A DNA stretch of 64,000 bases, from positions 248,001 through 312,000 of the forward strand of contig OX595997.1 of NCBI GenBank assembly GCA_951394045.1, given 5' to 3'. Every line of letters starts with the position of its first letter. Within the stretch, counting starts at the first letter, position 1. The notes below the pieces were generated by a model, which was given only the letters and a program-made list of their open reading frames with translations, searched no databases and was not told the origin of the DNA. The position numbers and the translations under genes are program-made. This document shows, piece by piece, positions 48,838-58,583 of this stretch. The DNA is from Nitzschia sp. DOCU1 (taxonomy: Eukaryota; Bacillariophyta; Bacillariophyceae; Bacillariales; Bacillariaceae).

Positions 48838-50901
48838 ATGCGGCCTATTCTTTCCCTGATGATTCTGGTATCCGCCATTTGCGGCAATCGTCACATGGCT
48901 GCCGTCGCATTTGGCACCTTGCCTGTTATACTGCCACCCCGCTACAACGACAACAAAGATGTGGATCATGATTGTACTGGATGGAGAAGAAGACCATGTC
49001 TGCTCCATCCGTCAGAATCATTGAGACTGCGGATGGATGCATCCGACGATGAATCCTTCGAAGCCGGTGTCCCTTTTTCTGCACACAAACACAATGCCGA
49101 ACAAGTGCTACGAAATTCCATGAACCTGCATGGACTGGCAACCTGTCAAGACGAATTGTTGCGACATTTAGACCAAGCGAATCTATTGGATCTTTCGACG
49201 CTCTTTCTTCTGGTCAAGAACTTTGAACATCGTCCCGAAGTCGTCAGCTCGTTTTTCATTGCGGATTTTGGTATGCCACCTCTTGTGGCACATCAACTTC
49301 GAGCCGTTGTCATGGAGATATTTTTTGGAACTGATAACAAAGTATTGCCGGAACTTCCTTTGGAAGAAATCAGGGAAGAAAGAAATATCTGGGAGGCCGA
49401 GATTGGCTCGTTTTCAGTTTCGACATCACCATCAGGTGCTGATATCAATCACGAGGGCACGGAGAAAGCAAATGGGATTCAAGAAGTAAAAGAGGAGACG
49501 GACAATCAGGTAACCCACTTCTCGGGCTATGAGAAAACCCATGTCAATGAGAGAGCAGCTCAGCGCCACCGTCAAAGCAAACAAGGAGCAAAAGGGAAAA
49601 ATGAAAAGGGCGAAGATGCCGACAATCAGGTTGCAGCCTATGAATATGGACTCCCCAATGACTACGAGTCTATTTATCCCAAGCTTGCTTCCGAACTTGC
49701 TGCCTACTATAAATTCATGACAGAGCCCACTACTCAGTCACAAGAAGATCCTATCCGACCCGCAACCGCTACGGTATACTTGAGGCATGCCAAACTTTTC
49801 CTGGGTTGGTATGTCAATACCCACCAGCAGCAGCAACAACAACAACAACCGGCAGATACATCAGTCAACAACAACACGTCTTTGTCCATTTATGATATCA
49901 TTCCCAACAAGGAAAAACACTCGGCTCAAACATTGATCGACTTTGTACTATGGCTACGCAACACTCGTCAAATTAGTGTCGCATATGAAGCCAATCTATT
50001 GAGGGGACTTATCAAGTTTCTCAAATTTCGATTTGCTAGGGAGAGTGAAACGGATTCCTCGTACGGTGGTATTACCTTTTCGGATATTCCAATCCTCAAA
50101 GAAGTTCGCAAACTTCACCGAACGGCCAATCAACAACAGAGGGTGGCACCCAAATCCAGTGACGAACAAAAGAAGTGGCTTTCGTGGCCAGAATATTTGC
50201 AAGTCATTCAAAAACAAAAGGAAGAACTATTGCAAGCCATACAGGAGTTTCGACAACTTGAAAAGTCACAACTCCGCTATCGCAAAACAGATACGGAGCA
50301 GCAATATAGTCTGGAAGAGGAAGAAATTGCAGCTACCTTTCAAAAGTACTTGATTCTTGCCATTTTTGCTAGCATCCCCGATCGACAGAGGACTATTCGA
50401 GAATTGGAACTTGGACGAACTCTCATTCAAGACCAAGGATGTTATGTTATAAAGCATTCTCCACAAGACTATAAAACGGGCAAGGCCTACGGAGAACGAC
50501 CGCCCCTCCAATTAGCGCAGGAACTCACACCGGCTCTCAATGAGTTTATCGAGAACTGGCGGCCTGCGCTCAGGCCGTCTACCAATGTCTTGTTCGTGCA
50601 AGCTCGTACTGGCAAACCTATGACGGGAGATTCCGTCTTTGAACGAGTCACACGAGCTTGTTTCAAGTATACGGGCAAACGTACCAATCCGCATTTGCTT
50701 CGGAGCATGATTATCACCCACGTCCGAGAAGAATCCAATGCATCGGAAAAGGAATTGGAGGCGCTGGCCTTGTTTATGGGGCATTCCATTCAAATGCAAC
50801 GAAGTTCCTATGACAAGCGGACACTCACGAAAAAGATTGCTCCGGCCGTGGAGCTGCTGCAAAGCGTCAATACGAAAAGTAGTGGCTCTCTAAAACGCTA
50901 G
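48838..50901 (+). CDS. Tyrosine recombinase / phage-integrase family protein with plastid-like presequence
   Basis: 687 aa from the ATG at 48838; in-frame ATGs at 48757 and 48628 are alternatives. The proposed N-terminus has a hydrophobic core (ILSLMILVSAICG) and AAVAFGTLP, resembling diatom plastid presequences (inference). A variable, Gln- and charge-rich region follows. A SAM-like core-binding region (ATATVYLRHAKLFLGWYV, TLIDFVLWLRNTRQISVAYEANLLRGLIKFL) precedes the catalytic domain. Catalytic residues: Arg in IPDRQRTIREL (516), Lys in DYKTGKAYG, HLLR (619-622), GHS in FMGHS, and nucleophile Tyr (658) in RSSYDK. All are present, so activity is likely. Such enzymes cut and rejoin DNA by 3'-phosphotyrosine chemistry. 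The gene lies 256 bp outside the TIR element, between two RING paralogues. Confidence 0.85.
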   Translation: MRPILSLMILVSAICGNRHMAAVAFGTLPVILPPRYNDNKDVDHDCTGWRRRPCLLHPSESLRLRMDASDDESFEAGVPFSAHKHNAEQVLRNSMNLHGLATCQDELLRHLDQANLLDLSTLFLLVKNFEHRPEVVSSFFIADFGMPPLVAHQLRAVVMEIFFGTDNKVLPELPLEEIREERNIWEAEIGSFSVSTSPSGADINHEGTEKANGIQEVKEETDNQVTHFSGYEKTHVNERAAQRHRQSKQGAKGKNEKGEDADNQVAAYEYGLPNDYESIYPKLASELAAYYKFMTEPTTQSQEDPIRPATATVYLRHAKLFLGWYVNTHQQQQQQQQPADTSVNNNTSLSIYDIIPNKEKHSAQTLIDFVLWLRNTRQISVAYEANLLRGLIKFLKFRFARESETDSSYGGITFSDIPILKEVRKLHRTANQQQRVAPKSSDEQKKWLSWPEYLQVIQKQKEELLQAIQEFRQLEKSQLRYRKTDTEQQYSLEEEEIAATFQKYLILAIFASIPDRQRTIRELELGRTLIQDQGCYVIKHSPQDYKTGKAYGERPPLQLAQELTPALNEFIENWRPALRPSTNVLFVQARTGKPMTGDSVFERVTRACFKYTGKRTNPHLLRSMIITHVREESNASEKELEALALFMGHSIQMQRSSYDKRTLTKKIAPAVELLQSVNTKSSGSLKR

Positions 50902-51314
50902 TACTGAAGTGTGGAATAGCGAAATATGCAGCAGCAGAATAGTGTGAATAGATTACTACCGGTTGGTGAGTTAGTCGACTGGGGTCTAACAGAAGGTTAG
51001 ACTTCTTCGACTGTTAAGCTCAGAGCTTTGGCCCACGCATCTTTTTGCGAGGAGTCAGTCAGTCGTTCGAAATTCGATCCGGGTTCCCCGGTCCCGTCGC
51101 CGTCCGTTCTCTCCGCGGTTACTACTGAAGAACTGACTGTCTGTAAATAGCAGTGGGCATCGGAATGCATTCGGGTTTCCACCACAGACCATCTGCCTCA
51201 TCTCACCGCGCGCTTGCTTCACCGCGGAGTCGCATTTTTCTCCCGTTGTGGCGCCGCCACACTACAGGTACCGTTTTGTTGTGGTGGTTGTCTATGGATT
51301 AGATCATCATCGTC
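50902..51314. other. Intergenic between recombinase and second RING gene
   Basis: No supported ORF. The last 100-150 bp resemble the upstream region of RING copy 1 (Arg/Gly-poor, GTTGTGGTGGTTG and TTAGATCATCAT in common). Confidence 0.5.
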
Positions 51315-52085
51315 ATGATGGATTCTACTACTACTTCTGCGACTACCACTGCTACCGTCGGCGTCTCTCATCTTCGTCGTGTTGCCGTCGACATCGCCAA
51401 CAGCACACTAGCACCCACCAACAACGAAGGCGGTGACGGCGGCACGGACAACCATGATCTCATCTTTTGGTTGATCCATGGCTTGGTTTTTTTCTTGAGT
51501 GGGGCTGTCATTCTTTATTTTTGCTTGTATGGCGATACGTCATGTTTCACTCGTGGGGCGCGAGCGGAAAAACGCAAACAACGTCACATCTTGCCGCCCG
51601 AAAAGCGACGGGCTCTTCTATTGGCGAGTTTTCGACGGAAACGAGTTTCCATGGTACGTACTATGTGTAGTTATCTGAGCATTCGTTGCTGGGAAGTAGC
51701 GTTTGGATTCTCACATTTTGCATTTCTTGAATTCGATCGATAGACAGTCCAAGAAAAAGATATCGTTTCCGAAGATCCCGAAAACACAACGACAATGCCA
51801 GTCGTTCTAGAAGTCCTGCAACAGGATGCAGAAAACGTGGATTGCAGTGGTAGTGTCACTTCTTTGAATCGCAGTACTAGTCGCCGCCTTCGTCTGTCGA
51901 CAGGAGCTAGTGTTCCGAATTGTTGTGCCATCTGTTTGGGCGATTACGAGGCGGGCGTCACTGTCGTATGGTCTTCCAATCAAGAATGTCTGCACGCCTT
52001 TCACCAGGAATGTATTATGGATTGGCTTGTCAAGATGCAACCTGCGACGCCTTGCCCTTGCTGTCGGCAAGAATTCACCCACTGA
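51315..52085 (+). CDS. Membrane RING-H2 finger protein, copy 2 (C-terminally shortened)
   Basis: Two exons, 51315-51653 and 51744-52085, with a 90-nt GT-AG intron (51654-51743) at the same position as in copy 1. The product is 226 aa. It has the same plan: NST sequon, one TM segment (IHGLVFFLSGAVILYFCLYG), basic helix RAEKRKQRHILPPEKRRALLLASFRRK, and RING-H2 with CAIC (174-177), CLHAFHQEC and CPCC. It lacks the insert found after the TM in copy 1. A TGA replaces the Trp codon that follows FT(D/H) in copy 1. The next 27 codons after the stop still align with copy 1's tail (RRKIQWT, FNLNATGL then TGA). The shortened form keeps the whole RING domain and may be functional. Confidence 0.85.
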
Positions 52086-52254
52086 CACGGAATCGCCGTG
52101 CGACGAAAGATTCAATGGACACTGGACATTACTTTTAATCTGAATGCCACAGGGCTGTGAAAAGGTCAAGGAATGCATCCATCCATCCGTGTGTTGACAT
52201 AGTATAAACTGCTGTAAACTCCTGGATCGCCATTAATCCTTGAATTAAATTTTA

Positions 52255-53793
52255 TTAGAAAGGAGATTCCATTTCTCCTGTTTCGACGTAGACCGACTTG
52301 ATTTTAGTCCAAGACTCGACCCCGGCCAGTCCATTTTCCGACCCCATCCCAGAGTGTTTGTGACCACCCCATGGCAACTCGGCGGGCGCCAAATTGTAGT
52401 TATTGATCCAAGTCGTTCCCGATTCTAACTGGGCCACAATGCGATGCGTTCGTTGCAAGTCGGTCGTGAACACACCCGCGGCCAATCCAAAAGGAGTTTG
52501 ATTGGCTCGGTTCACCACTTCTTGTTCACTTTCAAAGGGCAAGACGGTCATTACCATGCCAAAAATTTCTTCTTGAACAATGCGCATGCCATCATGGCAA
52601 TTGACAAAAATGGCTGGTTCCAAAAAGTTTCCTTCGGGATATTGATCTCTCAGTATTCGTTGCCCACCATACAAAAGAGTCGCACCATCGTCCTCTACTC
52701 CAATTCGTATATATTCCTGGACTTTTTCCATGTGTGCCTTATTCATCATGGGTCCAATTTGTGTCTTGGGGTCCATGGGATCTCCAATGACAAGTTGTCT
52801 CGTCCGTTCCACTAGACGTTCCAGAAAAGCATCCAACATGTTGACATGCACAAAGACCCGCGTGCCATTACTGCAAACTTGTCCGGATGAATACCAATTC
52901 GCCATCATGGCAGCCGAAACGGCCGATTCCAAGGGAGCGTCGTCCCATAAAATCAAAGGCGATTTCCCTCCCAGTTCCAATGTCACAGATTTGAAATCTG
53001 GAGCTGCCAATTTATTGATCTGCCGTCCTGTCGGTACACTCCCCGTAAAACTTATCTTTTTGACGTGTGGGTCTTGGATCAAGGTTGTCCCTATCGTCGG
53101 TCCATCGCCCAAAACCACGCTGAAAACTCCCTCTGGAATGCCGACATGGTGATAAATTTCGGCCACTCGTAGAGCCGTGTGAGGAGTAAATTCACTGGGC
53201 TTGAAGACCATGGTATTTCCAAACGCCAAGGCAGGCGCCGATTTCCAAATCACCGACTGCATGGGATAGTTCCACGCACCAATGCCGACGGTCACTCCAA
53301 ATGGTTCTCGACGCGTATATCCCCAATTGTTCTTTCCACCAGAAGTTGACGACGATGCTGGCAGTTCTAGATATTGCCCTCCCACACTTCGACAAAGCCC
53401 GGCGAACCATTGTAGACAATCCACCGCTACAGCGGCTTCCCCTCGTGTTTCTGATACAGGCCGGCCGGTATCCTGGGTTTCCAAAATAGAAATCCGTTGC
53501 GATTCTTCGTCTTGAAGTAGCAATTCGGCCGCTTTCAGCAATAATTGCGATCGTTGCACAGGACTATAGTCGCGATACCAGTGGGGTTGTACTTGATGAG
53601 CAGCTTCTAGGGCAGCATGACAAGTATCGATAGTGGCGGGTTCGACTTGGGCTCGTAGCTGACCTGTCGTCGCGCACGTCAAGTCGATCATGTTGTTGCT
53701 ACTGAGAGGAGCATTTTTGGAAATCCAGTACTTTCCTTTGATGAAGGATTTTAACGTTGGTACAGACGATGTCATTGATCGATTGAGAGACAT
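52255..53793 (-). CDS. Aldehyde dehydrogenase, betaine-aldehyde-dehydrogenase-like (ALDH9/BetB type)
   Basis: A 512-aa protein from the ATG at 53793, the normal length for an ALDH. Motifs in order: GAWNYPMQSVIWKSAPALAFGNTMVFKPSE (NAD-binding region with Lys for cofactor), ISFTGSVPTGRQI, TLELGGKSPLIL (general-base Glu), SSGQVCSNGTRV (catalytic Cys), EEIFGMVMTVLPF, and the end WGGHKHSGMGSENG. ANWYSSGQVCSNGTRVFV is close to BADH enzymes, which oxidise betaine aldehyde to glycine betaine, an osmolyte; 4-trimethylaminobutyraldehyde dehydrogenase is the alternative. No organelle leader is obvious. The start is followed by no intron. Family firm, substrate inferred. Confidence 0.92.
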   Translation of the reverse strand: MSLNRSMTSSVPTLKSFIKGKYWISKNAPLSSNNMIDLTCATTGQLRAQVEPATIDTCHAALEAAHQVQPHWYRDYSPVQRSQLLLKAAELLLQDEESQRISILETQDTGRPVSETRGEAAVAVDCLQWFAGLCRSVGGQYLELPASSSTSGGKNNWGYTRREPFGVTVGIGAWNYPMQSVIWKSAPALAFGNTMVFKPSEFTPHTALRVAEIYHHVGIPEGVFSVVLGDGPTIGTTLIQDPHVKKISFTGSVPTGRQINKLAAPDFKSVTLELGGKSPLILWDDAPLESAVSAAMMANWYSSGQVCSNGTRVFVHVNMLDAFLERLVERTRQLVIGDPMDPKTQIGPMMNKAHMEKVQEYIRIGVEDDGATLLYGGQRILRDQYPEGNFLEPAIFVNCHDGMRIVQEEIFGMVMTVLPFESEQEVVNRANQTPFGLAAGVFTTDLQRTHRIVAQLESGTTWINNYNLAPAELPWGGHKHSGMGSENGLAGVESWTKIKSVYVETGEMESPF

Positions 53794-54533
53794 GCTCTGT
53801 TTTTTAGCAGCACAGGGAGAGAGGACATCGAGATGTGTGTTGTGGATGATTCATGTATCGTTTTATGGATTTATTTAGAGGTGCATCTGGTGTGGCAAAA
53901 AAGATCTCGGATCGGATGGATTTTTCAATCACGGATGTGCGGGGGTCGTGAGTCAATAGTCCTAGAAGTCATCCTAGCTAAGGGGAGAGTTGCCTCGGAG
54001 CGGTGCTGCGACAGATTCACGGCGAATCTAGTAGAGAGGAATTGCGGCCATGTATCTCTTACACCTACCCATCACCAAATTAGCTAAGATCGAGTCGATT
54101 GTAGTAGTACTCTTCGTGCTGCTGCTGTGTTGTTTCTTCTTGCGGTCACGCGGAAAGCACAGCAGTGCTCGAAACGACTTAACAGGATGTTCCCACCTTG
54201 TAACCAGCCAGCATTTTGTTCCTCCAGATATCAAGATCAACCCCCCTCATCACCGATAGAGTGCAAGAACCGACATGATAGATTATTAGAACTTCACCAG
54301 CCATCAATGGCTGTCTACTAAATACTTGTTAGTTCATTCATCTCTGGTTACGACAAGCTCGGTTTCATGTGCCGTGCTGTCGTCCTATTTGCTATCATAT
54401 GGGGTACACCCCGATATGCTCGCCATGCAATGCTCTCGTCGGAATAGTTCGATGGATAGTCGAAAGCCGGAGAATACCACTTTCAAAACATTTGGTCATG
54501 ACTGGCTTTAACAAGGGCCGTATTGTGTCGGTC
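53794..54533. other. Intergenic, no supported gene
   Basis: 5' flank of the ALDH gene and 3' flank of the 54646 gene. Short plus-strand frames (53833-54321) overlap and match nothing. Confidence 0.45.
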
Positions 54534-54645
54534 TTAGCATTCCACCACAATCGATGAACAACAGCTGCTATCATCACTCGTTTCCCCAACGGGTGGCGCA
54601 TTCCGTCGAAATCGACTGGTGAATCTTCCCCAGACCGACCTCCTA

Positions 54646-55527
54646 TTACCTGGGGCTTGTTGTTGTTTTTGTTGTTGTTCTTTCTTTAAAAGCTTCCAAG
54701 GCGGGCGACAAACGACTCGTGAGTGAATACATCCTTTTGCCATAGGTATTGCCATCTAAACAGAAAGCAGTAAAAATACTACGTACCACTGGATCAGATC
54801 CAACGTTTCTCGCTTTTGAACGTCTCAATCGGAAACCAAAGGATTTTTGCATGGGTTCAGCCTCGTTGGTCTCATTGCGTACAAGAAAATGCCCCTCTTT
54901 TTCTATAAACGACTCCCAAAATTGAACCATTGCCGGAAGAGCATTTTGACCATCATCATCATTGTCTGTGTGCTTCTTTTCCGTGGATGGTACGGGACGA
55001 AGACGATGGAAATTTTGATTGGACGGTGGCGGGCGTTTGAAACATGGTCGTTGTTGATGTTCAAAAGGCGGCTGCCTTGACACAGAGGAAAACGAAATAT
55101 TTGATCCTGTGTTGTTCTTCGTTTTTCGGATGTCTCGCTGAGACTTGTGCTGCCTTGACGTAGCCTGATTCTGCTTCGTTTTTGAGTGTTTCGAAGAAGA
55201 CGGATTTATCATTATGAATGAACCCTGCTTTGAGGAATTAGGAGGGTTGATGAGCAGGACGGATCCATTTGATGCTTTTCGCTTGTTCTTTGACTTTGTT
55301 TCAGACGTTGAATTTTCCCTGTTTGACGATGTGCTAGGTCGTCCGGTCAAAATTGAAGAATCAAATAACAAAACGGATCTCCTTTTAGCTGCGGCTCGCG
55401 CCTTTGATGTCCAATCTTCTGGTTCCCTCTTCTCTGGAACCCAAACCGGAGTACCCGTGAATCCAACAAACTCCAGCTTGCCTCTTGTTGCTTGCTCCTG
55501 GTACGGTGGCATCTTGTACTGCCTCAT
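54646..55527 (-). CDS. Hypothetical disordered basic protein
   Basis: A 293-aa protein from the ATG at 55527. Only residues 16-40 (LEFVGFTGTPVWVPEKREPEDW) look ordered. The remainder is Ser/Asn/Lys/Gln-rich with many basic runs (KSKNKRKASNG, KHSKTKQNQ), and a short ordered patch occurs around 205-240 (MVQFWESFIEKEGHFLVRNE). A 31-nt stretch at 54786-54756 has strong GT-AG borders (GTACGT and CTGTTTAG). If spliced, the last 46 residues would be replaced by a 73-residue tail ending at 54534 (WGRFTSRFRRNAPP). Introns that short are unknown to me in diatoms, so the unspliced form is listed. No family is recognised. Confidence 0.55.
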   Translation of the reverse strand: MRQYKMPPYQEQATRGKLEFVGFTGTPVWVPEKREPEDWTSKARAAAKRRSVLLFDSSILTGRPSTSSNRENSTSETKSKNKRKASNGSVLLINPPNSSKQGSFIMINPSSSKHSKTKQNQATSRQHKSQRDIRKTKNNTGSNISFSSVSRQPPFEHQQRPCFKRPPPSNQNFHRLRPVPSTEKKHTDNDDDGQNALPAMVQFWESFIEKEGHFLVRNETNEAEPMQKSFGFRLRRSKARNVGSDPVVRSIFTAFCLDGNTYGKRMYSLTSRLSPALEAFKERTTTKTTTSPR

Positions 55528-56199
55528 GGTGTGGTGTGATGTGATGTGGGAGAATGAACTGCGTCAAGAGAGAGTGAAGTAGTAACAACTCTGCTTCCAT
55601 GATGATGAGCAAGAAAACTTGGTGCCCCGCCAGGCGGAAACTCGGGGACGCCGTGCGCGGCTCCCGAGAAGCCAGCCGTTCCAACGGCCGACACACATGT
55701 TATTGCTCTAAGTATTCAAGTCAACGGTCACACATCGCGCAGCGTAAAACACGGTTGCCACACTACCTGGTATCACGATTCAGTAATGTCGCTGTCTGTG
55801 GAACTCTATGGTCGAAACCCGCCTCCAACAGACAGAAATGTCGGCAACCAGGGAAGGGGACGACGAACGACTATGACGCTCCCCGCAATTTCCTCAGATT
55901 GCCATTCAGTCGAATCGCTACTACTAGAAGACGTTGGCATCAAGGACGATCGTCGTACTGGTAGGGTAGCATTCGTGCACAGAAAGTGCTCAAGTAGCAA
56001 TTTTAATACAAGCTGTGAATCAGTACTAGTAATATGATTTGAAAAGCCATAGGAATTGCGGCCCGTGGTGAAAAGCCCTGCGGGAGGACACCTAGGCGGC
56101 CTGATTTCCCTCCTCTTAGTGTATTACTTTTCTACTAGACATAAAGTACAGTCAACACTTAAGAAACTGCTCAGATAAAACACATGGGATACATGATTG
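55528..56199. other. Intergenic, no supported gene
   Basis: A 121-codon ATG frame at 55599-55964 is compositionally random-looking (Arg/Ser-rich). Nothing else seen. Confidence 0.45.
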
Positions 56200-58020
56200 C
56201 TACGCTTCACATTCTTCGTAAACCCTCCCAGGTCTTTCATACTGCATGACCTCGTCGGCGTCATCGTACATTTCGTTTTCCTCGTCCGAATAGTATGCTC
56301 CTTCAGCTCCCTCGTATTCTTCATAACACGCTTCTCCGTCAAGTACGTCATCGTCGTCGTCATATGCTTCTCCGTCAAGAAGGTCTTCGCTGTCTTGATA
56401 TTCTAGTTCGTCAACGTATTCGTCATATGCTACTCCATCAAGGACACCTTCGTTGCCTTCGTATTCTAGTTCGTCAACGTATTCCTCATATGCTTCTCCG
56501 TCAAGGACACCTTCGTTACCTTCGTATTCTGGATCGTCCTCGTCCCCATAATATTCGTCTTCGTCACCTTCATCAAAAGACGTCTCGAGGTCATTGTCTT
56601 GGTGAGATTGAACACGATCGATGACTTTTTCAAGTTTTGTCATGGAGTAACTCTTTCGACCCCCACGATTCCCAGGAATCAGCCCGTCCATTAAAGCACT
56701 TGGAATGCTGCATTCGCTCTCGCTCGCGTCTATCCATTGTCGGATGACGCTAGAATTCTTGACGTTGGGGTCACTGGAATTCTTCCCGCTGGCATTCCAG
56801 CTCGGGAACCAACCTTTAGAAGAATGGGTCGCACGATTGACCCAAAGAGTCTCACCCGATGTGTCATTACGTGAGGTCAACCCCACTTCCTCAGATTTAC
56901 TCTCCTTCTTCTTTGAAAAAAATGACCGACTTCGGGCATTGAGCTGTGCTCGCTTTGTACCGTCCCTTGAGATGAACCTCTCATCCCCGGGATCACTCTT
57001 CTCGGAGAGTCGTTCTTCCTCCTGCACCATGGTGGTTGCTGAAGGAGATTTTTTCTTCTTGGTAATTGATCTGAGACGCCAGCCAGCACCCTTTCTCTTC
57101 TCATCTACAAATGAAACGGACAGAGGCTGCTCACCCCTAGCTTTCTCCACACGTTGTGGTACATTACTTTCAGTTTCTTCCTGAAGATCCATTTTCCTAG
57201 GAAGTTCCTTGCGCCCAAGTGCGGGTCGAGGTCGTGTGGGACGGCGACTTAGGATTTGCTTGCCATCTGTCGATGACGATTTTGGGGGGCCTGCCATGTT
57301 TTTGCATGGTCTTCTTTGCCTCTCGGGGCTCGCTGGGGTGTCTTCAGTTCCAAAACCAATAGTCGTTCCTGTCTTTTCTACGAATGAATGATCGAAAAGG
57401 TCAATAGAGGGCTTAGAGGCCTTCTGGGTACGAGACTTTTGGAAAACTCGTCGCAAGGGAAAGTTCTTTAACCTTTTCTTCTTCCCAGGATCAGTCACGG
57501 GTTTGTTTGGGGCCTCGCTTTTCAATAAAGGAGTGCTTTTATTCTGGCACTTTTGATTAGCAACGCTAACACCCGTGTCGTTCTCTTGGACGCCCTTGTT
57601 GACTTCATTCTTTTGCGTCGAGGTGTGTTTCTTTCCTTCAAACTTTTCCCTGAGTGAAAGAAAGCTTCCCTGGCAGCGATCGTCTACGGTGCCCGTTACT
57701 GCTTCGGTAGACCTTGGCTCCGGAGTTTTGGGTCTTCTTGAGACAGCAGGAACAACTCCTCTTGGAAAGTAGTATTGAGGTGTGATTCCCGGTGGTGGAT
57801 CTCTTGGACTTCTAACTCGGGGTCCTTTGGAGTTCTCTGGAAAACTATTCAGACTCATATCATCCTCACTTGCATAAGAATCGAAGGACGGAATCAACTG
57901 GTCTTCTTCTCGCGAATCTATCACGTCGTCTTCATCGCCCGTCATGCACTTCCAAAGGGCAGCACCTGCGTCCTTGGTGTGATCATCAACGAACTCACTA
58001 ACTTCGAGCAGGATAGACAT
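56200..58020 (-). CDS. Hypothetical charged protein with acidic Tyr/Glu tandem repeats
   Basis: A 606-aa protein from the ATG at 58020. The first 100 residues are acidic (FVDDHTKDAGAALWKCMTGDEDD, then Pro-rich PRDPPPGITPQYYFPRG). Residues 120-420 are Lys/Arg/Ser-rich and disordered. The C-terminal 120 residues are very acidic, with two and a half copies of a 21-residue unit YEGNEGVLDG-x-AY-x-EYVDELE encoded by near-identical 63-nt DNA repeats (56403-56528). No enzyme motif, TM or signal is visible. The split between a basic middle and an acidic tail resembles silica- or mineral-associated or chromatin proteins only in composition, which is not enough to assign a role. Confidence 0.65.
   Translation of the reverse strand: MSILLEVSEFVDDHTKDAGAALWKCMTGDEDDVIDSREEDQLIPSFDSYASEDDMSLNSFPENSKGPRVRSPRDPPPGITPQYYFPRGVVPAVSRRPKTPEPRSTEAVTGTVDDRCQGSFLSLREKFEGKKHTSTQKNEVNKGVQENDTGVSVANQKCQNKSTPLLKSEAPNKPVTDPGKKKRLKNFPLRRVFQKSRTQKASKPSIDLFDHSFVEKTGTTIGFGTEDTPASPERQRRPCKNMAGPPKSSSTDGKQILSRRPTRPRPALGRKELPRKMDLQEETESNVPQRVEKARGEQPLSVSFVDEKRKGAGWRLRSITKKKKSPSATTMVQEEERLSEKSDPGDERFISRDGTKRAQLNARSRSFFSKKKESKSEEVGLTSRNDTSGETLWVNRATHSSKGWFPSWNASGKNSSDPNVKNSSVIRQWIDASESECSIPSALMDGLIPGNRGGRKSYSMTKLEKVIDRVQSHQDNDLETSFDEGDEDEYYGDEDDPEYEGNEGVLDGEAYEEYVDELEYEGNEGVLDGVAYDEYVDELEYQDSEDLLDGEAYDDDDDVLDGEACYEEYEGAEGAYYSDEENEMYDDADEVMQYERPGRVYEECEA
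56403..56528 (-). repeat. Intragenic 63-nt tandem repeat
   Basis: Units 56403-56465 and 56466-56528 differ at a few positions, and a partial third unit lies at 56369-56402. They encode the acidic 21-residue motif of the protein above. Confidence 0.8.
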
Positions 58021-58583
58021 GGTGTGTTATATTTCTTTGCTCTACTGGAAAGTATAAAACAGCTGAAGAATGGGTGCTACCTCCAGACTATTATTATTAC
58101 GACTATGTTGCGCAACGTTAGATCTTTTTCGTGACACCGTTGCGCTCGACAAAAAATGGAAGGATGTGTCGGATCGGCACGCGATTGGGGTGCGCCGCGC
58201 ACCCTTTCTCTAAGTATCTGAAAGCAGGGCGCACCTTTCACCGCCTAATAACTGAAATCTTATTTAATGGACATAGGAAATCGTACTACGGCGTCTGTAC
58301 CAATTGCGTGAGTGCGCAGCGCGCTCTACTAATAGCGTCGAATAGTGTTCTAACTACGTGTAGCTTTGCTTGGGTCAAAGTGTGTAGATAAATTTGTTCC
58401 AGGCGCTTACCTAGGCGACGGTTGCACACGTGCGCCATGGAGGGTCACATGGTCGTTTGGTTCGTGTACCGACAGACCCATACTATTGCTATGCCCTTGG
58501 TCCTCATTCTTTACCTCGTCTTTCTTACAGACGGCAGTACTAGAGGGGAAAACTCTGCTAGTAATCGCTAGCTAGTAGGTAGT
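58021..58583. other. Convergent/upstream intergenic region
   Basis: 5' flank of the acidic-repeat gene and 3' flank of the GLR-like gene. CTAGCTAG lies at 58568-58575. A 7-bp stem GGGTGCG/CGCACCC occurs near 58186-58203. No ORF is supported. Confidence 0.45.

Noticed and set aside
55599..55964. 121-codon plus-strand ATG frame
   Set aside because: Arg/Ser/Thr-rich without pattern, overlapped by another frame on the same strand, no recognisable domain.
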